Under the pieces are notes generated by a model. The model did not search any database, was not told where the DNA came from, and saw nothing but the letters and a program-made list of their open reading frames with translations. A program made the translations under genes and the position numbers. From the NCBI GenBank assembly GCA_944322805.1, contig CALUQC010000151.1, forward strand, positions 1-64,000: 64,000 nt of DNA, given 5' to 3'. Below are positions 52,978 to 63,200 of the stretch, in pieces; positions within the stretch are counted from its first letter, which is position 1; the number at the start of each line of letters is the position of its first letter. This DNA is from an uncultured Bacteroidales bacterium. GTDB taxonomy: Bacteria > Bacteroidota > Bacteroidia > Bacteroidales > UBA932.

Positions 52978-53799
52978 GTGAGACCGAGCCAACCATCCGC
53001 ATCAGGTATATACAAGACTGTCAAGGCCGGCATAAAGCATCTGACAGGCATTATAAGCCGAAAGGCCTCGACTCTTCCGAAGGAGGACAAATCCGGTCTT
53101 TACCTGACAGTCAGCCTTCATCTTGTTGTCCTGATAGTCATGCTGATATCCCAGATCAGCTCAGCCCTTAAACATGAAGATACCTTTCTGCTGGACTTCT
53201 CTGCCATGGAGCAGGCTGAAAGGGAATCCGAAGAAACCGAATTCAGGGAAAGCATCAGCGACAGGATAGACGAGCTCCTCGGCGCCATACCTTATCCGGC
53301 CCCGGGCGATGATGAGGAAATACGGAACATAGCCGTGGACGCGGGAGGAAGTCAGCTTAAGGATGACAGGAACACAGATGTGGAACAACTGTACCGCGAC
53401 GCCGAAAGACTGGCGCAGGAACTGAAAAGCGGGGCGTTCGCTCCGGAGCAGGACAGCGATGAAAGTTTCGCTTCAATAGAAGACAAAAGGGTCTCCGTTT
53501 CCGAAGCCCCGGTCTATTCGGGACCGTCCGTAGTATCGTACTCGGTAGACGGCAGAAAGGCCGTTACGCTGTCGGTGCCTGCATACCGCTGTCTCGGAGG
53601 CGGAGACGTAACCGTCCGCATTACCGTAGAACAATCCGGAGCCGTGGTGAATGCCGAAATCATGGAAGAGCAGTCCTCCGATGACAGATGTCTCCGCGAA
53701 TATGCGAAAAGGGCCGCAAGACTGTCCCGCTTTACCGCCTCCGGCTCTGCCCCGAAACGTCAGTTCGGGACCATAACATACCGTTTCATTGCCCAGTAA
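52978..53799 (+). CDS. TonB-like energy transducer protein
   Basis: 273 residues, GTG start immediately after the udk stop with AGGA within the udk end, so translation is probably coupled. A basic N-terminus, one membrane helix (41-60), and an acidic periplasmic stretch (about 70-160) are followed by a C-terminal TonB-type domain (about 195-273): VTVRITVEQSGAVVNAEIME, then QFGTITYRFIAQ. The usual Pro-rich spacer of TonB is replaced by an acidic Glu/Asp/Arg-rich one. It may link ExbB-ExbD to outer-membrane transporters, or be a TolA-like relative. Function is inferred from the fold. Confidence 0.65.
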   Translation: MRPSQPSASGIYKTVKAGIKHLTGIISRKASTLPKEDKSGLYLTVSLHLVVLIVMLISQISSALKHEDTFLLDFSAMEQAERESEETEFRESISDRIDELLGAIPYPAPGDDEEIRNIAVDAGGSQLKDDRNTDVEQLYRDAERLAQELKSGAFAPEQDSDESFASIEDKRVSVSEAPVYSGPSVVSYSVDGRKAVTLSVPAYRCLGGGDVTVRITVEQSGAVVNAEIMEEQSSDDRCLREYAKRAARLSRFTASGSAPKRQFGTITYRFIAQ

Positions 53800-53807
53800 G
53801 CCTGCGC

Positions 53808-55379
53808 CTACAGTTCCAGTGCCGTGTTGACGGTCTCGTCTATCACAAGATAGAAACGGTAGAATGCCTCATCTTCAAGTTTGGAATAACGCCCGACCAA
53901 TGCCCTGATCTGCGGCATCATATACGTATCGAAATCGGCCTCCTGAGACTTCTCGAGCACGAGACCTTCCTTTTCCGCATATTCCAGGAACTTCCCCTTG
54001 AGATCCAGGGCGTCGAGATACTTCTCTAAAGACGCAAAGTCATCAATGGATGTCAGAGTCCTACGATACCGGTCGAAAACCGACGATGCAAATCTCACCT
54101 GGAGGGACTTCTTGTTCGCCCGGACGAAGAAATCGTTGGCTTTCGTCGTGTCCATCGGCACGAATACATCAGGTACGATCCCGCCTCCTCCGTAAACTAC
54201 GCGGCCTTCCCTCGTATAGTATTCCCTGGATTTATCCACTTTCATGCTGTCAGCATCAGTCATTTCGCCGTGGGCGTACCTTTCATACAGGTCATAGGCG
54301 TAATCGTCTGAATAAGGCTTCTGGATGCAGCGCCCGGACGGAGTGTAGAATCTGGAAACGGTCAGACGAAGACCCGACCCGTCCGTGAAATTGACCGGCT
54401 CCTGCACAAGCCCCTTCCCGTACGAACGGCGGCCGACTATCACTCCCCTGTCGTTGTCCTGCATCGCACCGGCAAAAATCTCGCTCGAAGAAGCCGAGGA
54501 TTCGTTTATAAGAACTTCCAGATCTATGTCTTTCAGTTTCCCGTTGCCGTCAGCCTTGAAATCCTGCCGCGGCCTGTGAAGGCCTTCCATGTAGACGATA
54601 GGATCATCTTTCTCCAGAAATTCGTTGCAGACAAGGAAAGCCTGGTCGAAATATCCTCCGGTATTGTCCCTGAGGTCAAAAATGAGCCTCTTCATGCCTG
54701 CCCCGAGGAGTTTTTCCGCAGCCGAGGAAAATTCGAAATACGTGGTTTTCGTGAACTTGGAAAGCCTTATGTACCCGGTAGTGTCGTTTATCATGAAGGC
54801 GGCATCCACGCAATGCACGGGAATTTTCCCTCGCGTGATTTCAAACGGTATTTCCGCACCGTCACGCTTGACCGTGATTCCGACCTTGGTCCCGGACGGG
54901 CCTTTCATCTTGGCCACCATGCTGTCCTGCGGCGTCTTGTTGCCCGCAATCACGGAAGTGTCGACCTTCAGGATCCTGTCGCCCTGCATGAGTCCGGCCT
55001 TTTCGGAAGGACCGCCGGGAATGACGCTAAGGACAATGGCGGTATCGTTCGGCACATTGAACTGGATGCCGATTCCCTCGAAATTGCCGGCAAGCTCCGT
55101 TTCCGATGCCTCAAGCACGACCGGAGGCATGTAAACGGTATGAGGATCGAGCTTGGACAGGGCAGCCACCACAGCAGCGTCCGTCATCGCCTTCATGTCT
55201 ATGGTATCCACATAGTTGCGCTCGACTTCCTGCAAAATAAGATTCAACTTGCGCCAGCGGTTGTAGTCACCGTCGAACTTCTTCCTGTCTCCAGTCATTT
55301 TCACCACTACCAAAGTCGCAAGCACGCCGAGGACCACTCCCATCAGCGCAACTAATGCGGTATATGTTCTGTCTTTCAT
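53808..55379 (-). CDS. S41-family C-terminal processing peptidase
   Basis: 523 residues. A signal anchor (about 8-27), a helical N-terminal part, a PDZ domain (about 85-165, GIGIQFNVPNDTAIVLSVIP, GGPSEKAGLMQGDRIL), then the S41 protease core. The catalytic region is NESSASSSEIFAGAMQDNDR with the Ser in SASSSE and the Asp in QDND, and the Lys in YGKGLVQ, matching Ser430, Asp441 and Lys455 of E. coli Prc. It cleaves periplasmic proteins at their C-termini. It converges with the TonB-like gene (8 nt apart) and follows the dCMP deaminase gene by 13 nt. Confidence 0.94.
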   Translation of the reverse strand: MKDRTYTALVALMGVVLGVLATLVVVKMTGDRKKFDGDYNRWRKLNLILQEVERNYVDTIDMKAMTDAAVVAALSKLDPHTVYMPPVVLEASETELAGNFEGIGIQFNVPNDTAIVLSVIPGGPSEKAGLMQGDRILKVDTSVIAGNKTPQDSMVAKMKGPSGTKVGITVKRDGAEIPFEITRGKIPVHCVDAAFMINDTTGYIRLSKFTKTTYFEFSSAAEKLLGAGMKRLIFDLRDNTGGYFDQAFLVCNEFLEKDDPIVYMEGLHRPRQDFKADGNGKLKDIDLEVLINESSASSSEIFAGAMQDNDRGVIVGRRSYGKGLVQEPVNFTDGSGLRLTVSRFYTPSGRCIQKPYSDDYAYDLYERYAHGEMTDADSMKVDKSREYYTREGRVVYGGGGIVPDVFVPMDTTKANDFFVRANKKSLQVRFASSVFDRYRRTLTSIDDFASLEKYLDALDLKGKFLEYAEKEGLVLEKSQEADFDTYMMPQIRALVGRYSKLEDEAFYRFYLVIDETVNTALEL

Positions 55380-55392
55380 CGGACCCGATTTT

Positions 55393-55797
55393 TTATTCTA
55401 CCTTTTCTACCGTAATTCCTGCCTTTCTAAGCAGGTCGACACCATCCGTCAGCCGGTATTCATCCCTGTAGACCACCCTTGTGATACCGGCCTGAATGAT
55501 CAGTTTGGCACATTCGAGACAAGGGGAAGCGGTCACATACAGAGTCGCCCCCTGGCTGCTGTTGCCGGACTTGGCGACCTTCGTTATCGCATTGGCCTCC
55601 GCATGGAGAACATAAGGCTTGGTAATCCCGTTCTCGTCCTCGCATATATTTTCAAAACCGGACGGAGTACCGTTGTACCCGTCCGATATGATCATCTTGT
55701 CCTTTACGATAAGGGCCCCGACCTTGCGGCGTTTGCAATAGGAATTCTGGGCCCATACTGAAGCCATCTGCAGATAACTGTGGTCGAATTTTTCCAT
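55393..55797 (-). CDS. Deoxycytidylate deaminase (dCMP/ComEB family)
   Basis: 134 residues. Zinc-site motifs HAEANAI (His65, catalytic Glu67) and SPCLECAKL (Cys93, Cys96), with an N-terminal SVWAQNSYCKRRKVGALIV. It deaminates dCMP to dUMP for dTTP synthesis. Members in Gram-positive competence operons are called ComEB; here that link is not implied. It is 7 nt after the acyl-CoA synthetase-like gene. Confidence 0.94.
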   Translation of the reverse strand: MEKFDHSYLQMASVWAQNSYCKRRKVGALIVKDKMIISDGYNGTPSGFENICEDENGITKPYVLHAEANAITKVAKSGNSSQGATLYVTASPCLECAKLIIQAGITRVVYRDEYRLTDGVDLLRKAGITVEKVE

Positions 55798-55804
55798 TGG
55801 AAAA

Positions 55805-57463
55805 TTATCTTTGATACAAATATCTCTTTATGCTTCTCTTCGGAGTCCTCTCGAAATCTTCCGGCATCACCTCGATTTTCGAGATGCGGGCGTAGTTCGG
55901 AAGCTCCTTGTTGGTGACGGCAAGAGACGCGTTCAGGTCGTTTATCAGATCCTCCTTGTTCAGCCCGTCCGTTTCGGCCTGATGGAAATCCGGATAAATC
56001 AGGGCCGTCAGGCCGCCCTTGTCCTCAATCACGAGAGAATCCACGACATAATGCATGTTGTTGAGCACGCTCTCTATTTCCTCCGGATAAATATTCTGCC
56101 CGGAAGGCCCGAGAATCATGCATTTCGAGCGTCCGCGAAGATACAGATACCCGTCCTTGTCCATCACACCCATGTCGCCGGTGCGGAACCAGCCGTCTTT
56201 CGTAAATACGGCGCGGGTAGCCTCCTCGTTCTTGTAGTACCCGAGGAAAACATTCATTCCCTTCACCAATACCTCTCCTGGAACGGTCTCAGGCTCCGGC
56301 GAGTCGATTTTTATCTCCATGTTCGGAGCCGTCTTGCCGCAGGAAAATTCCCTGTTCGTCTTCCAGTCGTCATAGGAAATGATTGGGGCACATTCCGTCA
56401 TGCCGTATCCTACCGTAAACGGGAAGTCGATTTTCTTGAAGAAAGACTCCACTTCCTTGTTGAATGCGGCTCCGCCTATGATGATTTCCTCGAACTTGCC
56501 GCCGAAGGCATTCACCAGCTCCGTGCGTATCTTCTTCATCAGGACATGGTCCACACCCGGGACCTTCATCAGGAATTTCACCCCGCTTTTCTCGAGCAGC
56601 GGCTTCAGCTTGGACTTGTACACTTTCTCGATTATGAGAGGAACGGCTATCACTATGTCCGGTTTCACCTCCGCGAGGGCCTGCATGATGATCTTGGGAC
56701 TCGGCACGCGCGTCAGGAAATGCACGTGGGTACCGACCGTCAGTTCGAAAAGCACCTCGAACATCATTCCGTACATGTGCGCGGACGGAAGCATGGCCAC
56801 CACGTTCGACGTGTTGTTTATCATCGGAAGGACCTGCATTGCAAAACGGATGTTGGAATACAGCGCCCTGTACGGAATCATCACGCCTTTCGAAAATCCG
56901 GATGTGCCGGAAGTATAGTTGATAAGTGCGAGCTCGTCAGCAGAATCCTCATAATAGTTTATGCTGTCAGGAGTGAAGTTCATCGGATATTTCTGCCCGA
57001 AATATTCGTTCAGGTGCTCCCTTACCGACCTGATTTCATCGGTCTTGGTGTACAGGAACGAAAAAGTGTTGATCTGCACTACTGCGAGCACGTTCGGCAT
57101 TTCCGTCTCGGTCAGGCCCTCCCAGACAACATCGTCCACAAAAAGTATCTTGGCTTCGGAATGGTTTACCAAATGATGCACATTCCCCGCCTTGAACTCG
57201 TGCAGGATAGGCACCGGAACTGCGCCGTAAGTCAGGGCGGACAGGAAAGACACGCCCCAGTTGGCCTGGTTTCTCGAACATATGGCCACCTTGTCGCCCT
57301 TCTTAAGACCGCAGCGCTCGTACATGATGTGCATCTTCGCAATCCTGCGGGCCACGTCGCGGTAATGCAGGGTCACGCCCTGATAGTTGGACAATGCCGG
57401 GCGATCCCAGTTTTCCCTGAAACTTTTTTCATAAAGTTTGTTTACAGACTTAAATTCAATCAT
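55805..57463 (-). CDS. Long-chain acyl-CoA synthetase-like AMP-forming ligase
   Basis: 552 residues. Adenylate-forming motifs: LINYTSGTSGFSKGVM (P-loop A3), VGYGMTECAPIIS (A5), GWFRTGDMGVMDKDGYLYLR (A7), RSKCMILGPSGQNIYPEEIE (A8), and TPKRSIKRYLY with the likely A10 Lys. The first 30 residues are a short N-terminus starting at the only plausible ATG. It activates fatty acids to acyl-AMP and acyl-CoA, as part of lipid metabolism. It is 28 nt after the hypothetical protein gene and is part of a minus-strand run. Confidence 0.92.
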   Translation of the reverse strand: MIEFKSVNKLYEKSFRENWDRPALSNYQGVTLHYRDVARRIAKMHIMYERCGLKKGDKVAICSRNQANWGVSFLSALTYGAVPVPILHEFKAGNVHHLVNHSEAKILFVDDVVWEGLTETEMPNVLAVVQINTFSFLYTKTDEIRSVREHLNEYFGQKYPMNFTPDSINYYEDSADELALINYTSGTSGFSKGVMIPYRALYSNIRFAMQVLPMINNTSNVVAMLPSAHMYGMMFEVLFELTVGTHVHFLTRVPSPKIIMQALAEVKPDIVIAVPLIIEKVYKSKLKPLLEKSGVKFLMKVPGVDHVLMKKIRTELVNAFGGKFEEIIIGGAAFNKEVESFFKKIDFPFTVGYGMTECAPIISYDDWKTNREFSCGKTAPNMEIKIDSPEPETVPGEVLVKGMNVFLGYYKNEEATRAVFTKDGWFRTGDMGVMDKDGYLYLRGRSKCMILGPSGQNIYPEEIESVLNNMHYVVDSLVIEDKGGLTALIYPDFHQAETDGLNKEDLINDLNASLAVTNKELPNYARISKIEVMPEDFERTPKRSIKRYLYQR

Positions 57464-57491
57464 CTCTTAAAATTTTTATGTGTGCAATCAG

Positions 57492-59774
57492 TTAATTGTC
57501 TCTCAATTTCACGGTATGCCGTTTCCCGTCATAGCAGACGACCTCCACGGCATTGTCTCCGGCCGGTTTCACTTCGCTGTCCGGCCTTATCATCCGGTCT
57601 CCGGAAAAGACGGTCAGAGGGTCTCCCCCGTAAAATCCGAAAATCAGGGTCTGGATGGAGGTGCGGACTATCCAGTAGCTCCTGCCCCCGACACGGATTC
57701 TTTCCGGCAGGCCCTTTATGGTCTCCGATGACGTGATGGTCTTCCACTCCGCCGGACGACGTCCCTGGAGATTGTACATCTCTATCGTGTTATCCGTATG
57801 CAGCACCATCACATTGTATTTCCTGTTTCCTGAAAAATCATATACATCCGGTCCCAACAGGATTTCCTTTCCGAGATCTACCGGGAACGGAGGATTCACG
57901 AAACGTCCCAACCTGTCGATAAGGTGAAGTTTCGTGCCCGAGGCAAAAAGAATCTGGAGTTTGCCGTTGGCATAATAGTCCACCGTCCGGGCGCAGCCGC
58001 AGATCGGAGCATCGAACGGAACGCCCCAAATTCCCTTTCCGTTTTCTTCCTGCAGGCAAAGATACAGATTATCCTGCTGATAGAACAAGTTCATCCTGCC
58101 GGTTCCGGAATTCTTCACGCGGAACGGGCCTTTCGGTATGTTCACCGAGGTGTCACGCTCGAATGTCGGAGCCTTGCTTTTGGTGACCACGGTCCGGTAC
58201 AGCCTGAAATTCATCTCGATACCCGACTTGCCGTCGTCTACGGTCAAAAAGACTGGCTGGTACGAAATGCCTTCGGAAGATGCTTCCAGGGCCGGGTGCA
58301 GGTTCTTCGCAAGCATTTGTTCAGTAAAGGCTGTATCTTCCATGAGCGAATGGTACGAAAGGAAGTATGACCGTTTCCCGGCCATTCCCTCCGCCACGGA
58401 TGCGTCCGCGACATAGTCCGCCAGCGAATATTCGGTAGCCCTGCCGCTCGAGTATTCGGACAGGGCGTTCACGCTTCCTATGACAATCCAGCCGTCTGCA
58501 AGTATGTAATGCGACTCGTCCTGCACTGAAAACAGCGAGCCGAAAAGTGCCGGCACATAACCTCTCCAGTCGAAATCGTGTATTTTTCCGTCTTCGGCTC
58601 CGGGAAAAGCCTTTCCCTTGAATGCAAGTCCGCCATCAGTGCGTCCGGCCTTTACGAGCAGGACCGTCTCTACAGTCCCGCCCACCTTGTAGGCAGCCTT
58701 TGCCACTTCCTTTACATCGAGGGCGGCTGCCCAGTCGGCCGGATCGGTACCGGTACGCTTCTTCAGTGCGGCGAATTCCGATTCGAGCGTTTTCGACAGG
58801 GACTGTGTCTCGGAAAACTGAGAATATGCCATGCAGTAAGCCGCGGCATCAGCGACAGGAAGAGTCCCGGCATATAACGTATAAGATGGCAATACGGAAG
58901 CGACTTCCGATACGGACGGCTCCACCAGGGAAAATACATTCATAAAGTCATCCGGACTGCCGTCCGAGAATGATTTCCCCGTCATGGAAAACGAATCGGA
59001 AGTGAAATTCCTTATGGCAAATGCCGTACAGTCCGCATACTTGCGGAAAAAAGCGGGATATGACCGGTATGCCCGGGAAAACAGCCCGCCTGCGAACTTG
59101 TCCGTCCCGGAAGAAGGGATGACAAGCAAATCCCGGGCATCGGCCATGCTGACCGACTCCGGAAACCCGGGGACATCAAGCACGGAGATGTCCGATTTCA
59201 GATGTCTCAGAGAAGACTGGACGAGAATATCGGACGGAGATATCAGGAGCAGCGCCCTTTTTCGGAGCGGGTTGTCCGCCGAAGCAATAGAAGACGCGTC
59301 GGCATATTGCGCCGTCAGGCCGCACCTCAACGCTATCGAATTCAACGAGTCCACGCCTGCCGTCATCCCGTCCTGGGACTTTCCTGCGTCGAGAATCAGA
59401 AGCGGCGTCAGATCGCCTATGTTATGGACCGACATCACTGCCGGAGCATGCATCAGAGAGCCGTACAGTGAGGGCGATTCCGAAATTTTTTCAAGGAACG
59501 GAACAAGTTTTCCCGGCTCCGCCTTGTCAGTGACGAAATAATGTATTGCGGACTTTTCGGACACCATGCAGTCCAGCATGGATGAAAAATCCGAGAATCT
59601 CAGAACGGAGACGGCATCTGACGGCACAGCCGAAAACAACATGTATTCCCTGCTCTCGGCCACGCTGTCCCTGGTTTCACCGGTATCCGAATAAAGGAAG
59701 AAAAGTGCGACGGATACGACTGCAAGAAATACGGCAATCGCCGTCACACACATTATTATGGTTTTCCTGTTCAT
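57492..59774 (-). CDS. Large membrane-anchored protein of unknown function
   Basis: 760 residues. One N-terminal membrane helix (5-27), then a long extracytoplasmic part. I do not recognise a named family; the start VPSDAVSVLRFSDFSSML is reminiscent of DUF3352-type proteins. The last 200 residues (about 560-760) look beta-propeller-like (YYANGKLQILFASGTKLHLI, YNVMVLHTDNTIEMYNL, YWIVRTSIQTLIFGF). It lies 18 nt after ridA and 28 nt before the acyl-CoA synthetase-like gene, so co-transcription is likely. It was chosen as real because of codon use, frame length and tight spacing. Confidence 0.75.
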   Translation of the reverse strand: MNRKTIIMCVTAIAVFLAVVSVALFFLYSDTGETRDSVAESREYMLFSAVPSDAVSVLRFSDFSSMLDCMVSEKSAIHYFVTDKAEPGKLVPFLEKISESPSLYGSLMHAPAVMSVHNIGDLTPLLILDAGKSQDGMTAGVDSLNSIALRCGLTAQYADASSIASADNPLRKRALLLISPSDILVQSSLRHLKSDISVLDVPGFPESVSMADARDLLVIPSSGTDKFAGGLFSRAYRSYPAFFRKYADCTAFAIRNFTSDSFSMTGKSFSDGSPDDFMNVFSLVEPSVSEVASVLPSYTLYAGTLPVADAAAYCMAYSQFSETQSLSKTLESEFAALKKRTGTDPADWAAALDVKEVAKAAYKVGGTVETVLLVKAGRTDGGLAFKGKAFPGAEDGKIHDFDWRGYVPALFGSLFSVQDESHYILADGWIVIGSVNALSEYSSGRATEYSLADYVADASVAEGMAGKRSYFLSYHSLMEDTAFTEQMLAKNLHPALEASSEGISYQPVFLTVDDGKSGIEMNFRLYRTVVTKSKAPTFERDTSVNIPKGPFRVKNSGTGRMNLFYQQDNLYLCLQEENGKGIWGVPFDAPICGCARTVDYYANGKLQILFASGTKLHLIDRLGRFVNPPFPVDLGKEILLGPDVYDFSGNRKYNVMVLHTDNTIEMYNLQGRRPAEWKTITSSETIKGLPERIRVGGRSYWIVRTSIQTLIFGFYGGDPLTVFSGDRMIRPDSEVKPAGDNAVEVVCYDGKRHTVKLRDN

Positions 59775-59792
59775 CTGCCAAGCCGTCTTGTA

Positions 59793-60167
59793 CTAACGGA
59801 CAGCCACCGCCTCTATCTCCACTTTTACACCCATCGGAAGGGCAGCGACCTGGTAGCAGGCTCTTGCAGGCTTTTCTTCAACGAAAAACTCGGAGTAAAC
59901 GGCATTCATTGCCGCAAAATTCGCGATATCGTCGAGCAATACCGTAGTCTTGACGACATTCTGATATTTCATCCCGGCCTTTTCGAGGATAGCCCCGATA
60001 TTCTTAAGGGACTGCCGCGTCTGGTCCGCAATGCTTTCAGGTACCGAGCCGTCAGACGGCACTACCGGAATCTGGCCCGAGATATAGAGCACCCCGTTGA
60101 CTTCCACCGCCTGTGAATACGGTCCGACAGCCTTCGGTGCATTTTCTGTCGCTATAATCTGTTTCAT
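59793..60167 (-). CDS. ridA: RidA family 2-iminobutanoate/2-iminopropanoate deaminase
   Basis: 124 residues, normal length. Signature ARACYQVAALPMGVKVEIEA at the C-terminus with the substrate-binding Arg102 and Glu119; GPYSQAVEVNGVLYISGQIP at the N-terminus. It hydrolyses reactive enamine/imine intermediates from PLP enzymes such as threonine dehydratase. It has a -7-like element TATTTTTG on the minus strand at 60193-60186, so it need not depend on the upstream gene. Confidence 0.96.
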   Translation of the reverse strand: MKQIIATENAPKAVGPYSQAVEVNGVLYISGQIPVVPSDGSVPESIADQTRQSLKNIGAILEKAGMKYQNVVKTTVLLDDIANFAAMNAVYSEFFVEEKPARACYQVAALPMGVKVEIEAVAVR

Positions 60168-60185
60168 AATGCATTAAATTTCCTG

Positions 60186-60193
60186 CAAAAATA
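60186..60193 (-). promoter_or_regulatory. -7 element for ridA
   Basis: The minus strand reads TATTTTTG, an exact TAnnTTTG match 18 nt before the ATG; a second copy lies 11 nt further upstream (60204-60197). No -33 at standard spacing. Confidence 0.4.
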
Positions 60194-60226
60194 CAAAAAT
60201 AACGACATAAATGCACCCAAACGCTG

Positions 60227-60252
60227 TTAATTACGTACATTAATTACGTACA
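60227..60252. repeat. Perfect tandem 13-bp duplication across the stop codon of the large fusion gene
   Basis: TTAATTACGTACA occurs twice in direct succession. The second copy contains the last codons and TAA of the fusion gene on the minus strand; the first lies just after it. A recent slip or duplication is likely. Confidence 0.85.
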
Positions 60253-63200
60253 TTCACGGAAAAAGACAAGCCCGCCTCGCTGGAATTGCCGACAAATACG
60301 TCGAAACGGCCGGGCTCCACCACCTTTCTCATTCCAATATCGTACATGGAAAAAGAACGCACTGGAACAGAGAAATTTATCTTCCGGCTTTCACCTTTTC
60401 CGAGAAATACCTTTTCGAAATCCTTAAGTTCGCGGACAGGCCTTGAAACCGAGGCGTTCACATCCCTGACATATACCTGTACGACTTCGGCTCCATCCAT
60501 GTCTCCGGTGTTCGAGACGACTACGCTGAAACGCAGGGTGTCATCCGGAGAAAGGTCCTTTTTTTCCACTGCCGGCTCCGAAATGGAAAATTCCGTGTAG
60601 GAACGGCCGTACCCGAACGGATAAAGAGGTTTTACACCCACGTCGAGGTAATAGGATGAATGCCCGAGGACGGACTGTCCTGCATTTCTCGGGATTTCGT
60701 CTATGCTTTTTATCCTGGCAGCCGGCCGGCCGGTCGATTTCTGGCTGTAGTAAAGCGGATACTGCCCCACATGCACGGCCATTGAGACGGGAAGTTTGCC
60801 CGAAGGGCAGACTTTTCCGAAAATGATGTCCATCAGGGCCGGGCCGCCCATTGTTCCGGGATGGAATGAATACAATACAGCATCAGCCTTTGCGATTTCA
60901 TCCGCAGCCGTCACCGGCCTTCCCGCCATAATTGTCATCACTACCGGTTTTCCGGTCGCAGCGAGCAGGCTCATCATGGCGGACTGCTTTCCTTTCGGGG
61001 AAATGTCGGCAAGCGAATGCGCTTCCCCGCTGAGAATAGCCTCTTCACCCATGAAGACCAGAATCACGTCTGCTTCCGCGGCTTTCCGTCTCAAGGCTGC
61101 AAAACCGGAGGTATCCCTGTCCCTGCTGAACAGGAGTCCGGGCTCATAGATAACTTTGACCTTGTCTCCGTATTTCTCCCTGACAGCATCTAATGGAGTG
61201 ACGGTCATGGACGTGTCCCCGTCCATGGTCCACGTGCCGAGCTGGTCGTGAGGGGAATCGGAAAGGGGGCCCGTCACAAGGACGGTTTTTACGTTCCCGT
61301 CCAAAGGCAGGACGCCGCCGTCGTTTTTCAGAAGCACCACGCTTTCTTCGGCCGCCCTTTCAGCCAAATCAAGATGCTCCATGCAGCCCGTAATACGCCG
61401 CCCGACGGCTCCGGTGTACGGCCTGTCGAACAGTCCGGCCCTGAATTTAAGTCTCAAGACACGGCGTACGGCACTGTCCAGGGCTTCCATGGGGACACTC
61501 CCCTCTTCGATCAGTTCCCTGAGAAAGTCGGGGTATATCTTTGTCGCCATATCCATGTCCGTGCCGGCATTCATGGCTATCCTCCCGGCATCCTTTCTGT
61601 CGGATGCCACTCCGTGCTTGACAAGTTCGCCTATCGCCCCGTAGTCGGAAACCGTCACGCCTGTGTAGTTCCATTCCTTGCGGAGAATGCTGTCGAGAAG
61701 AAAGCCGTTGGCGCTGGCAGGCAGGCCGTCGATATCGTTGAAGGAAGTCATCATCGATGCGCATCCGGCATCGGCCGCAGCCTTGAACGGAGGAAGATAG
61801 ACTTCACGCAGCTGTCTTTCGGTAATATTTGTGGTATTGTAGTCACGGCCGCCTTCCACGGCTCCATAACCGATGAAGTGCTTTGCACAGGCCGCGACAG
61901 TGTACGGACATCCGAGACTGTCGGTCTGATAGCCGGCCACTACCGCCGAGCCGAGGCGGGAATTCAGCAGGACATCTTCTCCGAAAGATTCCGCTATCCT
62001 GCCCCATCTGGCATCCCTTGAAACATCTATCATCGGGGCGAACGCCCAGCGTATGCCGTTCTCCCATGCCTCGGAAGCCGCCATCCTCGAGCCTTCCCTG
62101 ACTATGTTCTCATTGAATGTTGCAGCCAGGCCCAAAGGAATCGGAAGCATAGTCCTGAAACCGTGTACCACGTCGCGGGCGAAAATGACCGGAATGCCAG
62201 TCCGGGACTCTTCAATAGCTATCTTCTGCAGCCTGTCTACCTCATCAGGATCAGTGATGTTCATTATCGAGCCTATGCCTCCGGTCCTGAGCAGCTCTTC
62301 TATGTAAGGCAGATTCCGTCTCCCGTCGAGCTGGTTCAGCTGCCCTATTTTTTCCTCCATGGTCATTCCCGCCATGACGGAGTCTATCCTCGCTTCGAGA
62401 GAGCCGGACGGATGCACCGGATCCCTCCTTATCAGCAGGATGGCATCGGCATGCAGTATGCCTCCGCCTCCGGAAACCGTCACGGATGCCTCACGGCCTT
62501 TTTCGAAAGCGTATTTCCCTATATGGCACCATTCCCCGCTCGTCTGTCCGAGCACGCGCACTTTTCTCATGTCCACCGAAGTGCGGTATGTTCCCCCTCC
62601 GGTACGGATTTCAAAAGCGGTCACCGGATAAAGGCGGGTACTTGAATGCTGATAGCTGTAAACATCGTATTCCGCTGTCTCCGGCACTGTAAATCCGAAC
62701 ACGGCAGAGCCTTTTCCACCAGCATTTTCCAGGAAGGATGCGCCATAGCCTCCTCTCATCCTGCGGAGTTTCCAGTCCCCGTCAAAGGATACCGTTTCGG
62801 AGCTGTCGTCTATCAGTATCTCCGGAGTTTCTCCGTCCAAATACGGATTCTCACGCATTACCGCATTCACCGTCCTGTAATCCACATCCTGCACCGCATC
62901 GAGACCGTCTTTCCATGCAGTCCAGGATGCTATCGCAGAGACTTGCCCGAGGACCATGAAGACAGGCTCCATCCGGATAGAGCCGTATGCTATGTGGCTT
63001 GCGGACAGACACACCGGCACCAGGAGATTCGTACATTCAGTCCTTTTCGGTGTCAGAGACCTGTATGAAACAGGATACGGGAGGCCGCCCGGAATCTCCA
63101 CATTGCCCTCGTTCTTCACCATATCCCGACCGTCTTTCCGGACCACGATTCTCTGGCAGTTGTGCGAATCCATATTGTATGCAGCCAATGCTATGCCGTC

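Noticed and set aside
55811..57736. Long plus-strand ORF of 641 codons
   Set aside because: It lies fully opposite the acyl-CoA synthetase-like gene, whose motifs are intact; the translation is His/Arg/Val-rich with no recognisable domain, as expected for an antisense frame.
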